Both the position numbers and the translations under genes were made by a program. A stretch of DNA of 64,000 nucleotides from Pseudarthrobacter sp. NS4. GTDB lineage: Bacteria > Actinomycetota > Actinomycetes > Actinomycetales > Micrococcaceae. Positions 53,338-61,982 of this stretch are shown one piece after another. Below the pieces are notes generated by a model. It ran no database searches. It saw nothing but the letters and a program-made list of their open reading frames with translations, and was not told the origin of the DNA. How positions within the stretch are numbered: the stretch's first letter is position 1; every line of letters starts with the position of its first letter. Location: assembly GCF_024758005.1 (NCBI RefSeq), contig NZ_CP103288.1:2356001-2420000 (forward strand), written 5' to 3'.

Positions 53338-53988
53338 TCAGACTGCCAACTCTTGAAGAGTCTCCTTCGTCGACAGGACAGCCCCTGCGATGTAGTTGAA
53401 ATTAACCAGAGCGGCTGCATACCCGTGGCCCAGGTCGGGGTGTTGTGCGGCGGCCGTAGCGTCGGCAACGACAGCAACCTCGAACCCCTGCTCCAGCAAC
53501 TCCCGCAGGTGGCTCTCCACGCAAAGATTGGCAGACATCCCCGCGGGAATGACCTTGCTGATCCCCCGCTTGCGCAGCTGAAGGACCAGGTCGTTCTGCT
53601 CCGGCCCGTAAACCTTGTGCGGGCTGCAGACCACTGTCCTGCCATCTTCAAGGTAGGGCTTGAACCGGTCCAGCCAGTCCGCCCCAGAATCGTTGAAGCT
53701 TGCCAGGTCCAAAGGCCCCGTACGGTCGAACATGCCGATGTCATGCATCTTCTTCTCCAAAGTCCCACCAAACTCCCACCGGTGGTCATGCGGGAAGTAA
53801 TAATGCGGGGAAACAAAAACCTCATAACCGCCGGACTTGGCCCCACCGAGCAACTGCTCAATGTGATCCACGGTCTGATTCTCTTCGACGCTCTTGCCCA
53901 CCAGTTCCCAGGTCACACCGTCGGGACTAAGAAAACCATTCTGCGGATCAGTCAAAACAAGAGCCGTAGTAGAACTATCAAACTGCAT
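53338..53988 (-). CDS. Isochorismatase-family cysteine hydrolase
   Basis: The 216-residue enzyme has Asp (VLTDPQNGFL), Lys in SPHKVYGPEQNDL, and the nucleophile Cys in MSANLCVESHLREL. The cis-peptide and VADATAA segment are typical of the family, which hydrolyses amides or vinyl ethers. GAGGAGG precedes ATG 53988. It is the first gene of a run leading into GH15, DedA and CDP-alcohol transferase. A relative with a PRC tail lies in the other GH15 operon. Confidence 0.9.
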   Translation of the reverse strand: MQFDSSTTALVLTDPQNGFLSPDGVTWELVGKSVEENQTVDHIEQLLGGAKSGGYEVFVSPHYYFPHDHRWEFGGTLEKKMHDIGMFDRTGPLDLASFNDSGADWLDRFKPYLEDGRTVVCSPHKVYGPEQNDLVLQLRKRGISKVIPAGMSANLCVESHLRELLEQGFEVAVVADATAAAQHPDLGHGYAAALVNFNYIAGAVLSTKETLQELAV

Positions 53989-54198
53989 GAAAAGCCTCCT
54001 CATCGAAAACGGAACGCGCAAGCACGCCTTCAGATTCAACCTAGGGCGGCAGAAAACGCTGGTCTGTAATCTCCCGCACAGAAGGGATGGACGCGTCACG
54101 TACGCCTATCACGCTAGTCTCGGGGACAGCGGCCCCACATTGCCTGGTCAGGACGTACTTTGATCTGATAGGGGGTGAAGTCGGCGGGGGGCGGACGA

Positions 54199-55446
54199 AT
54201 GCTCCTCACCTTCCGAAGGATGGAAAAACGCACAATGCCCGCTACCACCAGGAACGCGCCGGACCGCACACTCAGGTTCGGCTTCGTCTTCATCGGCCTC
54301 CTGCTGATCGCAGTTAACCTTCGGGTGTCCTTTGTCAGTGTGGGGCCGGTACTTGCAAACATCAGCGACGACCTTGGCCTGTCCAGTGCCGCAGCAGGGT
54401 TCCTCACAGGCCTTCCACTCATTGCTTTCGCAGTCTTCTCACCCCTGGCGCCCGGCTTCGCTTCCCGCCTGGGCCTGGACCGGGCACTTTGGATGTCCCT
54501 GCTGATCCTCGCATCGGGAATCGTGCTTCGCTCCTTACCTCTGCCCGGCTTCATCTGGGCGGGCACAGCGTTGATTGGCCTGGCCATAGCGTTTCTTAAT
54601 GTCTTGGTCCCCTCCCTCGTAAAGCGGGACTTTCCATTGAGGGTCAGCCAGGTCACCGGAAGCTACACCGCCACACAGGCGGCCTTCGCAGCGATCGGCG
54701 CCGCCGTCGTCGTTCCCGTGGCGCAAACGTCCCCGGCGGGATGGCGGCTTGCCCTGGGCATCTGGGTGGGACTGGCCCTCGTAGCCATGGCGGTGCTCCT
54801 GCCGTGGCTGCGCCGGCACGGGACAGGCACCGTGGACGCCCCCAAGCCGGAGGTTTCCTACCGGTCGCCTTGGGTGTCAGCCTTGGGCTGGCAGGTGACG
54901 ATATTCATGGGACTGCAGTCAATCGCCTTCTACGTGCTGATGGCATGGCTGCCCACCATCGAACAAAGCCGCGGGGTTTCAGCCACTACTGCCGGCATCC
55001 ATCTGTCCGTTTTCCTGCTCATCAGCGTCTTCGCCAGCCTTGCCGCGGGGGGAATCCTTCACCGGGGTTCGGACCAACGGCTCGTATCCTTCGCGAGCGG
55101 CGCGGTCATGTTCGTGACGTTCCTCGGGCTGGCGCTTGCACCGGAGCTCATGTTGCTGTGGGTCCTTCTTGGCGCGATCGGCTGCGGGAGCCTCATTGTC
55201 ATCGCCCTGTCGCTGTTCAGCCTCCGGACCGTGAACTACCCCCAGGCAGCGTCCCTGTCCGGCATGGCGCAGTCCGTCGGCTACGGTCTAGGTGCTGCGG
55301 GGCCGGTGTTGTTCGGTGGTCTTCGTGACGTAAGCGGAGACTGGACGCTTCCGCTGCTCGTCACAGCAGGCATCATGGCGGTTCTCACCGTAACGGGCGT
55401 GCTTGCCGGGCGTAACCGGGTGATCGGCGATAAAACTTCCCTATGA
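54199..55446 (+). CDS. MFS transporter, CynX/NimT family
   Basis: The 415-residue membrane protein has 12 helices and the CynX/YeaN pattern: LLLIAVNLRVSFVSVGPVLANISDDLGLSSAAAGFLTGLPLIAFAVFSPLAP at the start and LMAWLPTIEQSRGVSATTAG after the central loop. Relatives export cyanate, nitroimidazoles or unknown anions. ATG 54199 follows GGGGGGCGG; in-frame ATGs at 54220 and 54235 are alternatives. It diverges from the cysteine hydrolase gene. Confidence 0.88.
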   Translation: MLLTFRRMEKRTMPATTRNAPDRTLRFGFVFIGLLLIAVNLRVSFVSVGPVLANISDDLGLSSAAAGFLTGLPLIAFAVFSPLAPGFASRLGLDRALWMSLLILASGIVLRSLPLPGFIWAGTALIGLAIAFLNVLVPSLVKRDFPLRVSQVTGSYTATQAAFAAIGAAVVVPVAQTSPAGWRLALGIWVGLALVAMAVLLPWLRRHGTGTVDAPKPEVSYRSPWVSALGWQVTIFMGLQSIAFYVLMAWLPTIEQSRGVSATTAGIHLSVFLLISVFASLAAGGILHRGSDQRLVSFASGAVMFVTFLGLALAPELMLLWVLLGAIGCGSLIVIALSLFSLRTVNYPQAASLSGMAQSVGYGLGAAGPVLFGGLRDVSGDWTLPLLVTAGIMAVLTVTGVLAGRNRVIGDKTSL

Positions 55447-55552
55447 GGTATGGCCCGCTGTTCCTCCCAGGAGGCACCACCTGGGCGCCGGAAGGGGCCT
55501 GGGGTGCGCCGTGGATTTATGCCGGCACGGCAGCCACCGCCGGGCTGATGTT

Positions 55553-56266
55553 TCAGAGGTCGTGTGGACAAATTTCAGTGCCCGCTAGCTCAGGCATTCC
55601 CTGCCCGAATGAGGGGTCGTCGTCACTTCCGGCCCAGACGACACCGCCTCCGGGGCAGGGCATCACATCGAACGCCCGGCCATCAAGGTGCGCCCGCAGG
55701 TGGCGCCCGTCATCCTCGACCACTTCCCAGCCCGCCGCTGGCAGCGCTGCACGGTAGTGCTGCAACACATCGACGTCTCCTGGGAGCACAAACCAGCGGG
55801 TACAGCCGCCTACACCACTCATGCCGCCACCGCTGAAATGGCCGATGTGCTCCATGGAATCGAACACCTGCTGGGACTCCCGATCCGCGGTGGCCATGGG
55901 CTCATCCGTGCCCTCGGTCACGCATTGCGGAGTCGAATCGAACTGCACCTCAAGCCGCTGCCCCAGTGCCGAGGGGGTGACAGCGAACATCCCGATCAGC
56001 ATGAGGACCGGGATTGCCACCGCCGTCAGCCGCATCCACCATCGTGTCGAGAGCATGAAGCCGATCATGGCAACGACCGCGACCAGACCGAGCGCCAACC
56101 CGGAGGGTCCGGCCGTCAACCCCCAAGTGAGCCCCTCGAACGCGGTACCGCTGACATCGCCGTATATTCTCATGAATTCGTAGTGGACCAGCACAGCCAG
56201 CAGCGCCAGTCCTGCCCCAATGACGAGCAGCACCGCGGCAGAGACGGCTCGGCCTGTCACGGGCAT
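55553..56266 (-). CDS. Membrane protein of unknown function
   Basis: The 237-residue product has three hydrophobic segments in its first 100 residues and a hydrophilic C-terminal domain of about 130 residues with paired cysteines (QCVTEG, GGCTRWFVLPGD, MPCPGGG, EICPHDL). The alternating LPGDVDVLQHYRAALPAAGWEVV resembles small lipoprotein-like domains found in actinobacterial envelope proteins. No family can be named. The Cys residues may form disulfides outside the cell. Confidence 0.7.
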   Translation of the reverse strand: MPVTGRAVSAAVLLVIGAGLALLAVLVHYEFMRIYGDVSGTAFEGLTWGLTAGPSGLALGLVAVVAMIGFMLSTRWWMRLTAVAIPVLMLIGMFAVTPSALGQRLEVQFDSTPQCVTEGTDEPMATADRESQQVFDSMEHIGHFSGGGMSGVGGCTRWFVLPGDVDVLQHYRAALPAAGWEVVEDDGRHLRAHLDGRAFDVMPCPGGGVVWAGSDDDPSFGQGMPELAGTEICPHDL

Positions 56267-56436
56267 GGCTCATCGTATTCCCGCTTGGCCACATGTGAAC
56301 AGGTGCCGATCACTACATTAGTTGCGGGTCAGCCGGCCTCAGGCAGTCCAAGGCAGAGGACGATGACGCTAGCTCCGCAAATGGGGAGCCAGGGCGTCCC
56401 CAAGGACAGTTCGCACCTGGTCCTGCATGGCTTCCG

Positions 56437-56796
56437 TCAGGTCCGGGAGCGGTCGACGGACCGACGGATACCGACTATCCTGACGGCGACTCCTGTCAGG
56501 ACCAGGCCGATTCCCACAGCCATCAGAATCCAGACAGGCGTTGCAGCGGAATCAATGTTCCGGTAGCACTCTGCCGCCAGCCCGGTCGTCCGCAGTTGCA
56601 AGTCGGCCATTTCAGCTGCATTGCTTTGCGGGAGCAACGGGCTGCCGCAAAGCGGCCCCACCGTCCTCAAGCCGATGACGATACTGAGGATGTGCAGGGC
56701 GAACCCGACAACGATTGTCAAAATCCAGCCGCGCCGTTGACTAAGTTCCTGATCGATGGCCTTGGTCGCATTACCGGGTGAATCTCGAACCTCCAT
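56437..56796 (-). CDS. Two-helix membrane protein, unknown function
   Basis: A 119-residue product with two membrane helices (WILTIVVGFALHILSIVIGL and WILMAVGIGLVLTGVAVRIVGI) enclosing a 40-residue extracellular loop containing two Cys. ATG 56796 is the assumed start; a longer TTG-started form adds 23 residues with another hydrophobic stretch. No strong ribosome binding site. The codon use looks coding, but function is unknown. Confidence 0.55.
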   Translation of the reverse strand: MEVRDSPGNATKAIDQELSQRRGWILTIVVGFALHILSIVIGLRTVGPLCGSPLLPQSNAAEMADLQLRTTGLAAECYRNIDSAATPVWILMAVGIGLVLTGVAVRIVGIRRSVDRSRT

Positions 56797-56920
56797 GTTC
56801 AGAGCATAGTGGGATTCCCCCAGTACGGGCGGAAGGAGAAGCACAGCATATGAGGCCACTAGCAAGGCTAAACTCCTGGCGCGGCCGTGCAGCAGAAGTT
56901 TTTCTTACTGCAAATCCCGG

Positions 56921-57244
56921 TCAGCTCAGCGACGCCAAGTACTGCTGCACGACGTCCTCTTTGATCCGTCCGCGCGGGTTGACGGCGACGCCGTTGTCGG
57001 CAGCCCAGTGCCGGATTGCCTTGGTGTCTACTGCCGGGGCGATCGTGGTGACCTGGCGGCGCACAGAACTGCTGCCCTTCCGTCCTGCCTCGACGTAGCG
57101 CGCCAGCGCACTGCGCAAGGAGCCGGCGTTCTGCTCGGTCAAGTCAATCTCGTAGTCGGTGCCGTCAAGCCCAAAGCGGATGGTTTCGGATGCCTGGGAT
57201 CCGTCAAGGTCATCAATGAGTTCAATTACGGTGCGTGTAACCAT
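56921..57244 (-). CDS. lsr2: Lsr2 nucleoid-associated protein
   Basis: The 107-residue protein is Lsr2, the actinobacterial H-NS analogue. The N-terminal dimerisation domain (VIELIDDLDGSQASETIRFGLDGTDYEIDLTEQNAGSLRSAL) is followed by the DNA-binding domain with IRHWAADNGVAVNPRGRIKEDVVQQYLA, which carries the RGR AT-hook-like motif that reads AT-rich minor grooves. It silences foreign AT-rich DNA. The ATG at 57244 has only a weak ribosome binding site. Confidence 0.95.
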   Translation of the reverse strand: MVTRTVIELIDDLDGSQASETIRFGLDGTDYEIDLTEQNAGSLRSALARYVEAGRKGSSSVRRQVTTIAPAVDTKAIRHWAADNGVAVNPRGRIKEDVVQQYLASLS

Positions 57245-57411
57245 CCGGAAATCTTAACTAGTCAGCACCCTTACTTATGCAATGAAACGCTGGCCAGCGC
57301 GTGTGATCCACACCATACGGGTGGTCCACGTCAGTTGGATGCTGGGCTTAACACCAAATTTTCATAGGTGTAGGTGGACGCCGCCGGCGAGTCGATGGTT
57401 AGGCTGGGCGG

Positions 57412-58104
57412 ATGGCGACAGTTATTCTTGTGCGGCACGGCCGTACCACAGCCAATGCCACTGGGCTGCTGGCTGGTCGGGCCGCTGGCGTTAGCCTGGA
57501 CCAGACCGGGCGCGAGCAAGCGGCTTTGGCCGGGGACCGGCTCGCGGGCGTGCCGGTAGTCGGGGTGGTGTCGAGCCCTCTCGAGCGTTGTCAGCAGACC
57601 GCCCAGCTCATCCTCGATCGCCAGGCTGGCACTCCGTACGCGCCGGTCGAACCCGATCTTACAGAGTGCGATTACGGCCAGTGGCAGGGCCGGATGCTCA
57701 GTGATCTCGCGGCCGAAGATCTGTGGCCGGCTGTGCAGTCGCAGCCGTCCGCCGTCATCTTTCCCGGCGGCGAATCCATGGCCGCGATGCAGGCTCGGTC
57801 GGTAGCTGCGATTCGACGCCACGATGCAGCCTTCGAAGCCGACTATGGACAAGAAGCCGTGTGGGTGGCGGTGAGTCACGGTGACATTATCAAGTCAATC
57901 CTCGCCGACGCGCTCGGCATGCACCTTGACCTTTTCCAGCGTATTAACGTAGGCCCCGCCTCTGTATCGATCGTGCGCTACGGCGCTTCTCGGCCGAGCG
58001 TCTACGCGACCAACACCGACGCGGGGGACCTGTCGTGGCTGTCGAACGGCATCCACTCAGGCGATGCTCCGGTGGGCGGCGGTGCAGGGCAGAAGGAGCC
58101 GTGA
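57412..58104 (+). CDS. Histidine phosphatase/phosphoglycerate mutase, MSMEG_4193 family
   Basis: The 230-residue product has the catalytic LVRHGRTTANATG with the phospho-accepting His, the second His in VAVSHGDIIKSILADALGM, and ECDYGQWQGR. It belongs to the actinobacterial MSMEG_4193-type family, whose gene normally precedes DUF3090 and SCO1664-type genes as it does here. The substrate is unknown. A ribosome binding site is not obvious (GGCTGGGCGG upstream). Confidence 0.9.
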   Translation: MATVILVRHGRTTANATGLLAGRAAGVSLDQTGREQAALAGDRLAGVPVVGVVSSPLERCQQTAQLILDRQAGTPYAPVEPDLTECDYGQWQGRMLSDLAAEDLWPAVQSQPSAVIFPGGESMAAMQARSVAAIRRHDAAFEADYGQEAVWVAVSHGDIIKSILADALGMHLDLFQRINVGPASVSIVRYGASRPSVYATNTDAGDLSWLSNGIHSGDAPVGGGAGQKEP

Positions 58105-58128
58105 AACCCATGTGCCTAAAATACTGAT

Positions 58129-58683
58129 ATGCCTACACGCGTTCACGAATTTGCCTGGCCTGATCGGGTCGTCGTTGGCACCATTGGCCTTCCGGGGGCG
58201 CGCACGTTCTACCTGCAGGTGCGGGCAGGCACTCAGATCGTAAGTATCGCCATGGAGAAGCAGCAGTCGGCTCTGCTCGCAGATAAAATCGACGAAATTC
58301 TCGACCAGCTTCTCAACGTCGAGGGAAACCCTCACAGCGTTCCCACGAGCACTCCCATTGAGTTGGTCGACAATGACCAGCTCGAGGCCGTTCAGGAGCA
58401 GTTTCGGACCGGCGCCATGAGCTTAGGTTGGGACCCGACGACGGCGCAGGTGGTCATAGAGGCTTACCCGATCACCGATGTCGATGCTGATAACGACGAC
58501 GAATCGCTTGATGAGGATGACGCTGAAGTGCCTGAAATGCTGCTGGTGCGAATGCCGGTCGGTACCGCCCGCGCATTCGCCAAGCGCACCCGGGAGGTGG
58601 TCGGCGCCGGACGTCCCGCGTGCCCGCTCTGCGGTCAGCCCGTGGACGCCGACGGGCACGTCTGCACTCTGCCCGACCTCTGA
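58129..58683 (+). CDS. DUF3090-family protein
   Basis: The 184-residue product matches DUF3090: HEFAWPDRVVVGTIGLPGARTFYLQVRAG, then SIAMEKQQSALLADKIDEILDQL, an acidic middle (DADNDDESLDEDDAE) and a C-terminal zinc-ribbon-like PACPLCGQPVDADGHVC. It is always found between the mutase and the SCO1664-type gene. The stop TGA shares a base with the next ATG (TGATG). Function is unknown. Confidence 0.93.
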   Translation: MPTRVHEFAWPDRVVVGTIGLPGARTFYLQVRAGTQIVSIAMEKQQSALLADKIDEILDQLLNVEGNPHSVPTSTPIELVDNDQLEAVQEQFRTGAMSLGWDPTTAQVVIEAYPITDVDADNDDESLDEDDAEVPEMLLVRMPVGTARAFAKRTREVVGAGRPACPLCGQPVDADGHVCTLPDL

Positions 58684-59450
58684 TGCACGCGCCCGACCTT
58701 TTGACGGCCGAGCTAACGCTTACTGGGCGCATTACGACGGCGTCGAACGCCACCTTCCTGGGCAGCATCGGTGACACTACGGTCGTCTACAAACCGATAG
58801 CCGGGGAGAAACCGCTGTGGGACTTTCCCGACGGCTTCCTTGCCCACCGGGAGGTTGCCGCCTATCTGGTCTCGGAGGTCCTTGGCTGGAACGTGGTGCC
58901 ACGCACCTGGCTGCGCGATGGTCCGCTCGGCAAAGGAATGGTGCAGCTCTGGCAGGAGACAGACCCCGACCAGATCACAGTGGACCTCGTCGCGGCGGAC
59001 GACGTACCGGAGATGGGTTGGAAACACGTCCTCGAAGGTCAGGATGAGAACGGACGGATGGTCGCCCTCCTACACGAGGACTCTCCAGAGCTGAGACGGA
59101 TGGCGGTGTTCGACGTCGTCGTGAACAACGCCGACCGCAAAGGCGATCACATCCTTGCCATGTCAGACGGACACCGGCACGGCGTGGACCATGGGCTCAC
59201 CTTTCACCGTGACGACAAGCTACGCACGGTGCTGTGGGGGTGGCTGGGAGACGCTCTGACCGGTGAGGAGCGCAACGGCATCGATCGTGTCAGCGCAGGA
59301 CTGCACGGTGAGCTGGGCCGAAACCTGGCGAACTTGCTCAGCGCGGAAGAAGTCGCCTCGCTCGCCGCGCGCTGCGCACGGTTGCGTTTGGCAGGGCGGT
59401 TTCCGGCTCCGAGCGGTGAGATGTCGGCGGTGCCCTGGCCGCTGTTCTGA
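58683..59450 (+). CDS. SCO1664-family protein (PI3/4-kinase-like fold)
   Basis: The 255-residue product begins with LTAELTLTGRITTASNATFLG and VYKPIAGEKPLWDFPDG, continues to the kinase-like catalytic HDE-type segment VFDVVVNNADRKGDHIL and the metal-binding GVDHGLTFH. This corresponds to the SCO1664 family, related in fold to phosphatidylinositol 3/4-kinases. It is translationally coupled to DUF3090. In most actinobacteria mshC (mycothiol ligase) follows this trio; here it does not. Confidence 0.92.
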   Translation: MHAPDLLTAELTLTGRITTASNATFLGSIGDTTVVYKPIAGEKPLWDFPDGFLAHREVAAYLVSEVLGWNVVPRTWLRDGPLGKGMVQLWQETDPDQITVDLVAADDVPEMGWKHVLEGQDENGRMVALLHEDSPELRRMAVFDVVVNNADRKGDHILAMSDGHRHGVDHGLTFHRDDKLRTVLWGWLGDALTGEERNGIDRVSAGLHGELGRNLANLLSAEEVASLAARCARLRLAGRFPAPSGEMSAVPWPLF

Positions 59451-59632
59451 GGGATTCACAGCAAGGCTTTGCCAGCCTGCTTACGTTGAGGGGCCTGAAC
59501 GACTACCGGTATCCGGACATCATGGAACGGGGGTTCAAGACCCAATCGCCAACCCAGGACGCGCTGGCTGACCTGCTTAGCAGCCGCGAGCTCGCTCCCC
59601 CTTTCTGCATTCGACAAACTATGCAACTTTGA
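59450..59632 (+). pseudogene. Possible gene remnant
   Basis: A frame with protein-like composition (GFASLLTLRGLNDYRYPDIM, then ERGFKTQSPTQDALADLLSS) has no start codon before the previous gene and ends at 59632. A different frame continues with NFDLAWLQSETLSG after the stop, suggesting a frameshifted remnant. I do not recognise the family. Nothing else is evident up to 59850. Confidence 0.35.
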
Positions 59633-59850
59633 CCTTGCCTGGCTTCAGTCCGAAACTCTTTCTGGTCCTCGAGCGGAAGCCCCAAGACGCCCACTGGGGA
59701 GCTCTGTGGCGGCTGCCAATTGGCCTGCGAAAGAGGCTTGTTATAGCTCGCCACCACCCCTCAATCGTGTCGATACCGCTACGAATGCGCTATGCGCCCT
59801 CGTAATCGGTAGCCGCGTAGACTCCTCAAGGAGAACAATTTGGGGGACGG

Positions 59851-60351
59851 ATGATCCTTGGAAAAAAGCAGCACACGTGCGAGATGTGCGGCATGAAGAC
59901 AGCGGCACATAACAGGGATTTCCGGTTCCGGCTCCCGGACCCGGTCCTGAACAGCCCGGAGCAGCACCGCGCCGACGACAGCTGGTTGAGCGACCCGGAT
60001 CCCAACAAAGCCACTCTCATGCAGATCCAGGGCATCAGCCCGTTTATCCGTGCCCTACTGCCGGTGAAGCTCGAAGGCGGATACGAATACCGGTACGGGG
60101 TCTGGATCGCCATCCACCCCGATGACTTACAGCACGCCTGCAGGGTCTGGAACGCCCCTGAGTACACAGACTTGAAGCTCACCGGCTATCTGGCCAATAG
60201 GATTGAGCCCTGGGGCCTGTTGGCTGTCCCGGTGAACCTCGCCGTGCTGAACCCGGATCACACCCCCTACTGCGTGAGCAGCACCAATGCGGAGCTGAGC
60301 GAGGTGCTCACCAAAGAGTGGCCGCACGACATCCTCGCGTCATTACCCTGA
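59851..60351 (+). CDS. DUF2199-family protein
   Basis: The 166-residue product starts with CEMCGMKTAAHNRDFRFRLPDPV, a zinc-like CxxC pair followed by the DUF2199 pattern, and continues with YEYRYGVWIAIHPDDLQHACRVWN and LKLTGYLANRIEPWG. This is a widespread family of unknown function. The start region has no strong ribosome binding site, and the sequence before it (GAACAATTTGGGGG) gives GGGGG at ten bases. Confidence 0.85.
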   Translation: MILGKKQHTCEMCGMKTAAHNRDFRFRLPDPVLNSPEQHRADDSWLSDPDPNKATLMQIQGISPFIRALLPVKLEGGYEYRYGVWIAIHPDDLQHACRVWNAPEYTDLKLTGYLANRIEPWGLLAVPVNLAVLNPDHTPYCVSSTNAELSEVLTKEWPHDILASLP

Positions 60352-60800
60352 TCCAGCAGCCCGTCCGCCGCCCCTGGACGTTCGCTGCGGTTTGCGTCAT
60401 GGTCGTTGCGCTTACGCTCTTGGTCTTCGGCCTGACCCAGCTTCCTGTGATCGAGCTGTTGCCCAGGTACGCGGCCGCCTATCTGCTGGTCGGTGCCTGC
60501 ATCTTTGCCCCGGTCGACAAACTCCCGTCGTTCACAGTGTTCCTGCTGCCGGCCATTCCCCTCATCCGACTGGCCTACCCGTTCTACAGGGCAAGGCGGC
60601 TCCAGGCGCCCGCCGAAGTTCTCCTGGCCGTGGCCGCCGTCGTAGTGGCCGTGCTGCTCCCACTCCGGAACGCTGTCGTACAGCTCGCCCTGGATGCGCG
60701 CCAGCGGCGCCGCCAGGGCAGGGCTGATGATCGCCTACTGGGCCCGGGGACTCCCCCCGTCAGATCACACTCAAGCACGAGGCAACTTAGAACCCCGTAA
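60318..60800 (+). CDS. Membrane protein, unknown function
   Basis: A 160-residue frame with three or four hydrophobic segments (WTFAAVCVMVVALTLLVFGL, YAAAYLLVGACIFAPVD, LLAVAAVVVAVLLPL) and a basic C-terminal tail. It begins at GTG 60318 inside the end of the DUF2199 gene and overlaps the converging gene by 14 bases. The C-terminal 40 residues look poor, so the true end may have been altered by mutation. Confidence 0.5.
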   Translation: MAARHPRVITLIQQPVRRPWTFAAVCVMVVALTLLVFGLTQLPVIELLPRYAAAYLLVGACIFAPVDKLPSFTVFLLPAIPLIRLAYPFYRARRLQAPAEVLLAVAAVVVAVLLPLRNAVVQLALDARQRRRQGRADDRLLGPGTPPVRSHSSTRQLRTP

Positions 60801-61095
60801 TCGTGTAGCGGCGCTCGATCCCGGCCGTGGCACGCCCCCAGGTGCTGGCCGCTACGCGGTCTTGGTGAAGTCTGAAAGCAGCCGCGTCGCGGAAATGTTC
60901 GTCAACCTGCCACACCAAAGGGTCACCGGTAGGCGTCACGCTGAAAGAGACGCAGCCAGCTTCAGCCAGCGTCAGCGTGACGTGGCTGTCAAAATGCTGG
61001 ACGACGATGGCTACGTCGTCGGAGTTACGGCACACAAGTTGTCCGCTCAAATAAACATCAGTCACTGAGCCATCTTCGCGTATTTGGGCCGGCAT
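60787..61095 (-). CDS. Antibiotic biosynthesis monooxygenase (ABM)-like protein
   Basis: A 102-residue protein matching small ABM-domain proteins: VYLSGQLVCRNSDDVAIVVQHFDSHVTLTLAEAGCVSFSVTP and WQVDEHFRDAAAFRLHQDRVAASTWGRATAGIERRYTI. This fold, a dimeric ferredoxin-like barrel, carries out cofactor-free oxidation or heme degradation in relatives. The first 13 residues may not belong, since the family usually starts near VYLSG. Confidence 0.8.
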   Translation of the reverse strand: MPAQIREDGSVTDVYLSGQLVCRNSDDVAIVVQHFDSHVTLTLAEAGCVSFSVTPTGDPLVWQVDEHFRDAAAFRLHQDRVAASTWGRATAGIERRYTITGF

Positions 61096-61128
61096 CCATC
61101 ATCGGAAGAATTGAGCAGCAGCCCACTG

Positions 61129-61284
61129 CTACCGCAGGGCTGCGCGCAGCCTTTCCGACAGGTCCTCTAGGGATTCGCGCCATTCCGGTTTGTCGGCGTC
61201 GTCGCAGAGCTCAGCCAGCTCGGACTCATCCCCGGCCACCCGCTCAACTGCCTGCAGCGCGAGCTCCACATCTTCGGCACCGAG
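61129..61284 (-). pseudogene. C-terminal fragment of a DUF4259-like gene
   Basis: A 51-codon frame bounded upstream by a stop encodes LALQAVERVAGDESELAELCDDADKPEWRESLEDLSERL, which resembles the C-terminus of DUF4259 proteins. The expected N-terminal GAWDxxPFxNDxA segment is absent. This appears to be what remains after a deletion. No other gene is seen in 61096-61486. Confidence 0.5.
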
Positions 61285-61486
61285 CTAAGCACCATGAGCG
61301 GTCACCCATGTCGTGACGCTCTCCGGCAAGTCGACAGGCGGGTTGCCCTGACATGCTGAGGTGATTCGGCGGCGGCTACGGCCACACTGCCCTCGGGTGC
61401 TTCGACGTAACCGTCTCCCGCGTTGGTCAGGGCTCCGCGCACCACCTTGACTACCCACCTGGATCCCACGGTCATACGATGGCGGT

Positions 61487-61978
61487 ATGGACACGCCAGA
61501 AGGCCCCCTCGTCGTCCGCGCAGGTGAAGTCGATGTCTCCGGAGAACCAGGATTCCAGGACCGGTACCTTCTGGAGAGCGCAGCTTCCTCCGGCAGGGTT
61601 GCGCTGATCGAACACGTGCTCGGCCCGAAGATGCTGGCCGCACCCATACACCGGCACAGCCGCGAAGACGAATACACCTTCGTGCTGGCCGGCACACTCG
61701 GGGTGATCGAGGAGGGCATCGAGATCACGGCAACGCCGGGCGATTTGGTAGCCAAGCCTCGCGGACGCTGGCACACCTTCTGGAACGCCGGCGAGGGCGA
61801 ACTCCGTGTGCTTGAGATCATTGTTCCGGGCGGCATCGAGGCACTGTTCCGCCGCCTCGGCGAGCCTGGCGGCGAATACTCCCCGGATACACTTCCCGCC
61901 CTCGCAGCCGAGTACGGCGGCGAGGTGGACTTCGAGGCAACAATGCCGCTAATCGAGCGGCACGGGCTGATCTTGTAG
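61487..61978 (+). CDS. Cupin-domain protein
   Basis: The 163-residue product is a single cupin barrel: PIHRHSREDEYTFVLAGTLGV is cupin motif 1 with His, His and Glu ligands, and PGDLVAKPRGRWHTFWNAGEGELRVLEI is motif 2 with the final His. A divalent metal site is therefore likely intact. The enzyme or binding role cannot be inferred. The upstream region is rich in remnants. Confidence 0.88.
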   Translation: MDTPEGPLVVRAGEVDVSGEPGFQDRYLLESAASSGRVALIEHVLGPKMLAAPIHRHSREDEYTFVLAGTLGVIEEGIEITATPGDLVAKPRGRWHTFWNAGEGELRVLEIIVPGGIEALFRRLGEPGGEYSPDTLPALAAEYGGEVDFEATMPLIERHGLIL

Positions 61979-61982
61979 GGGA

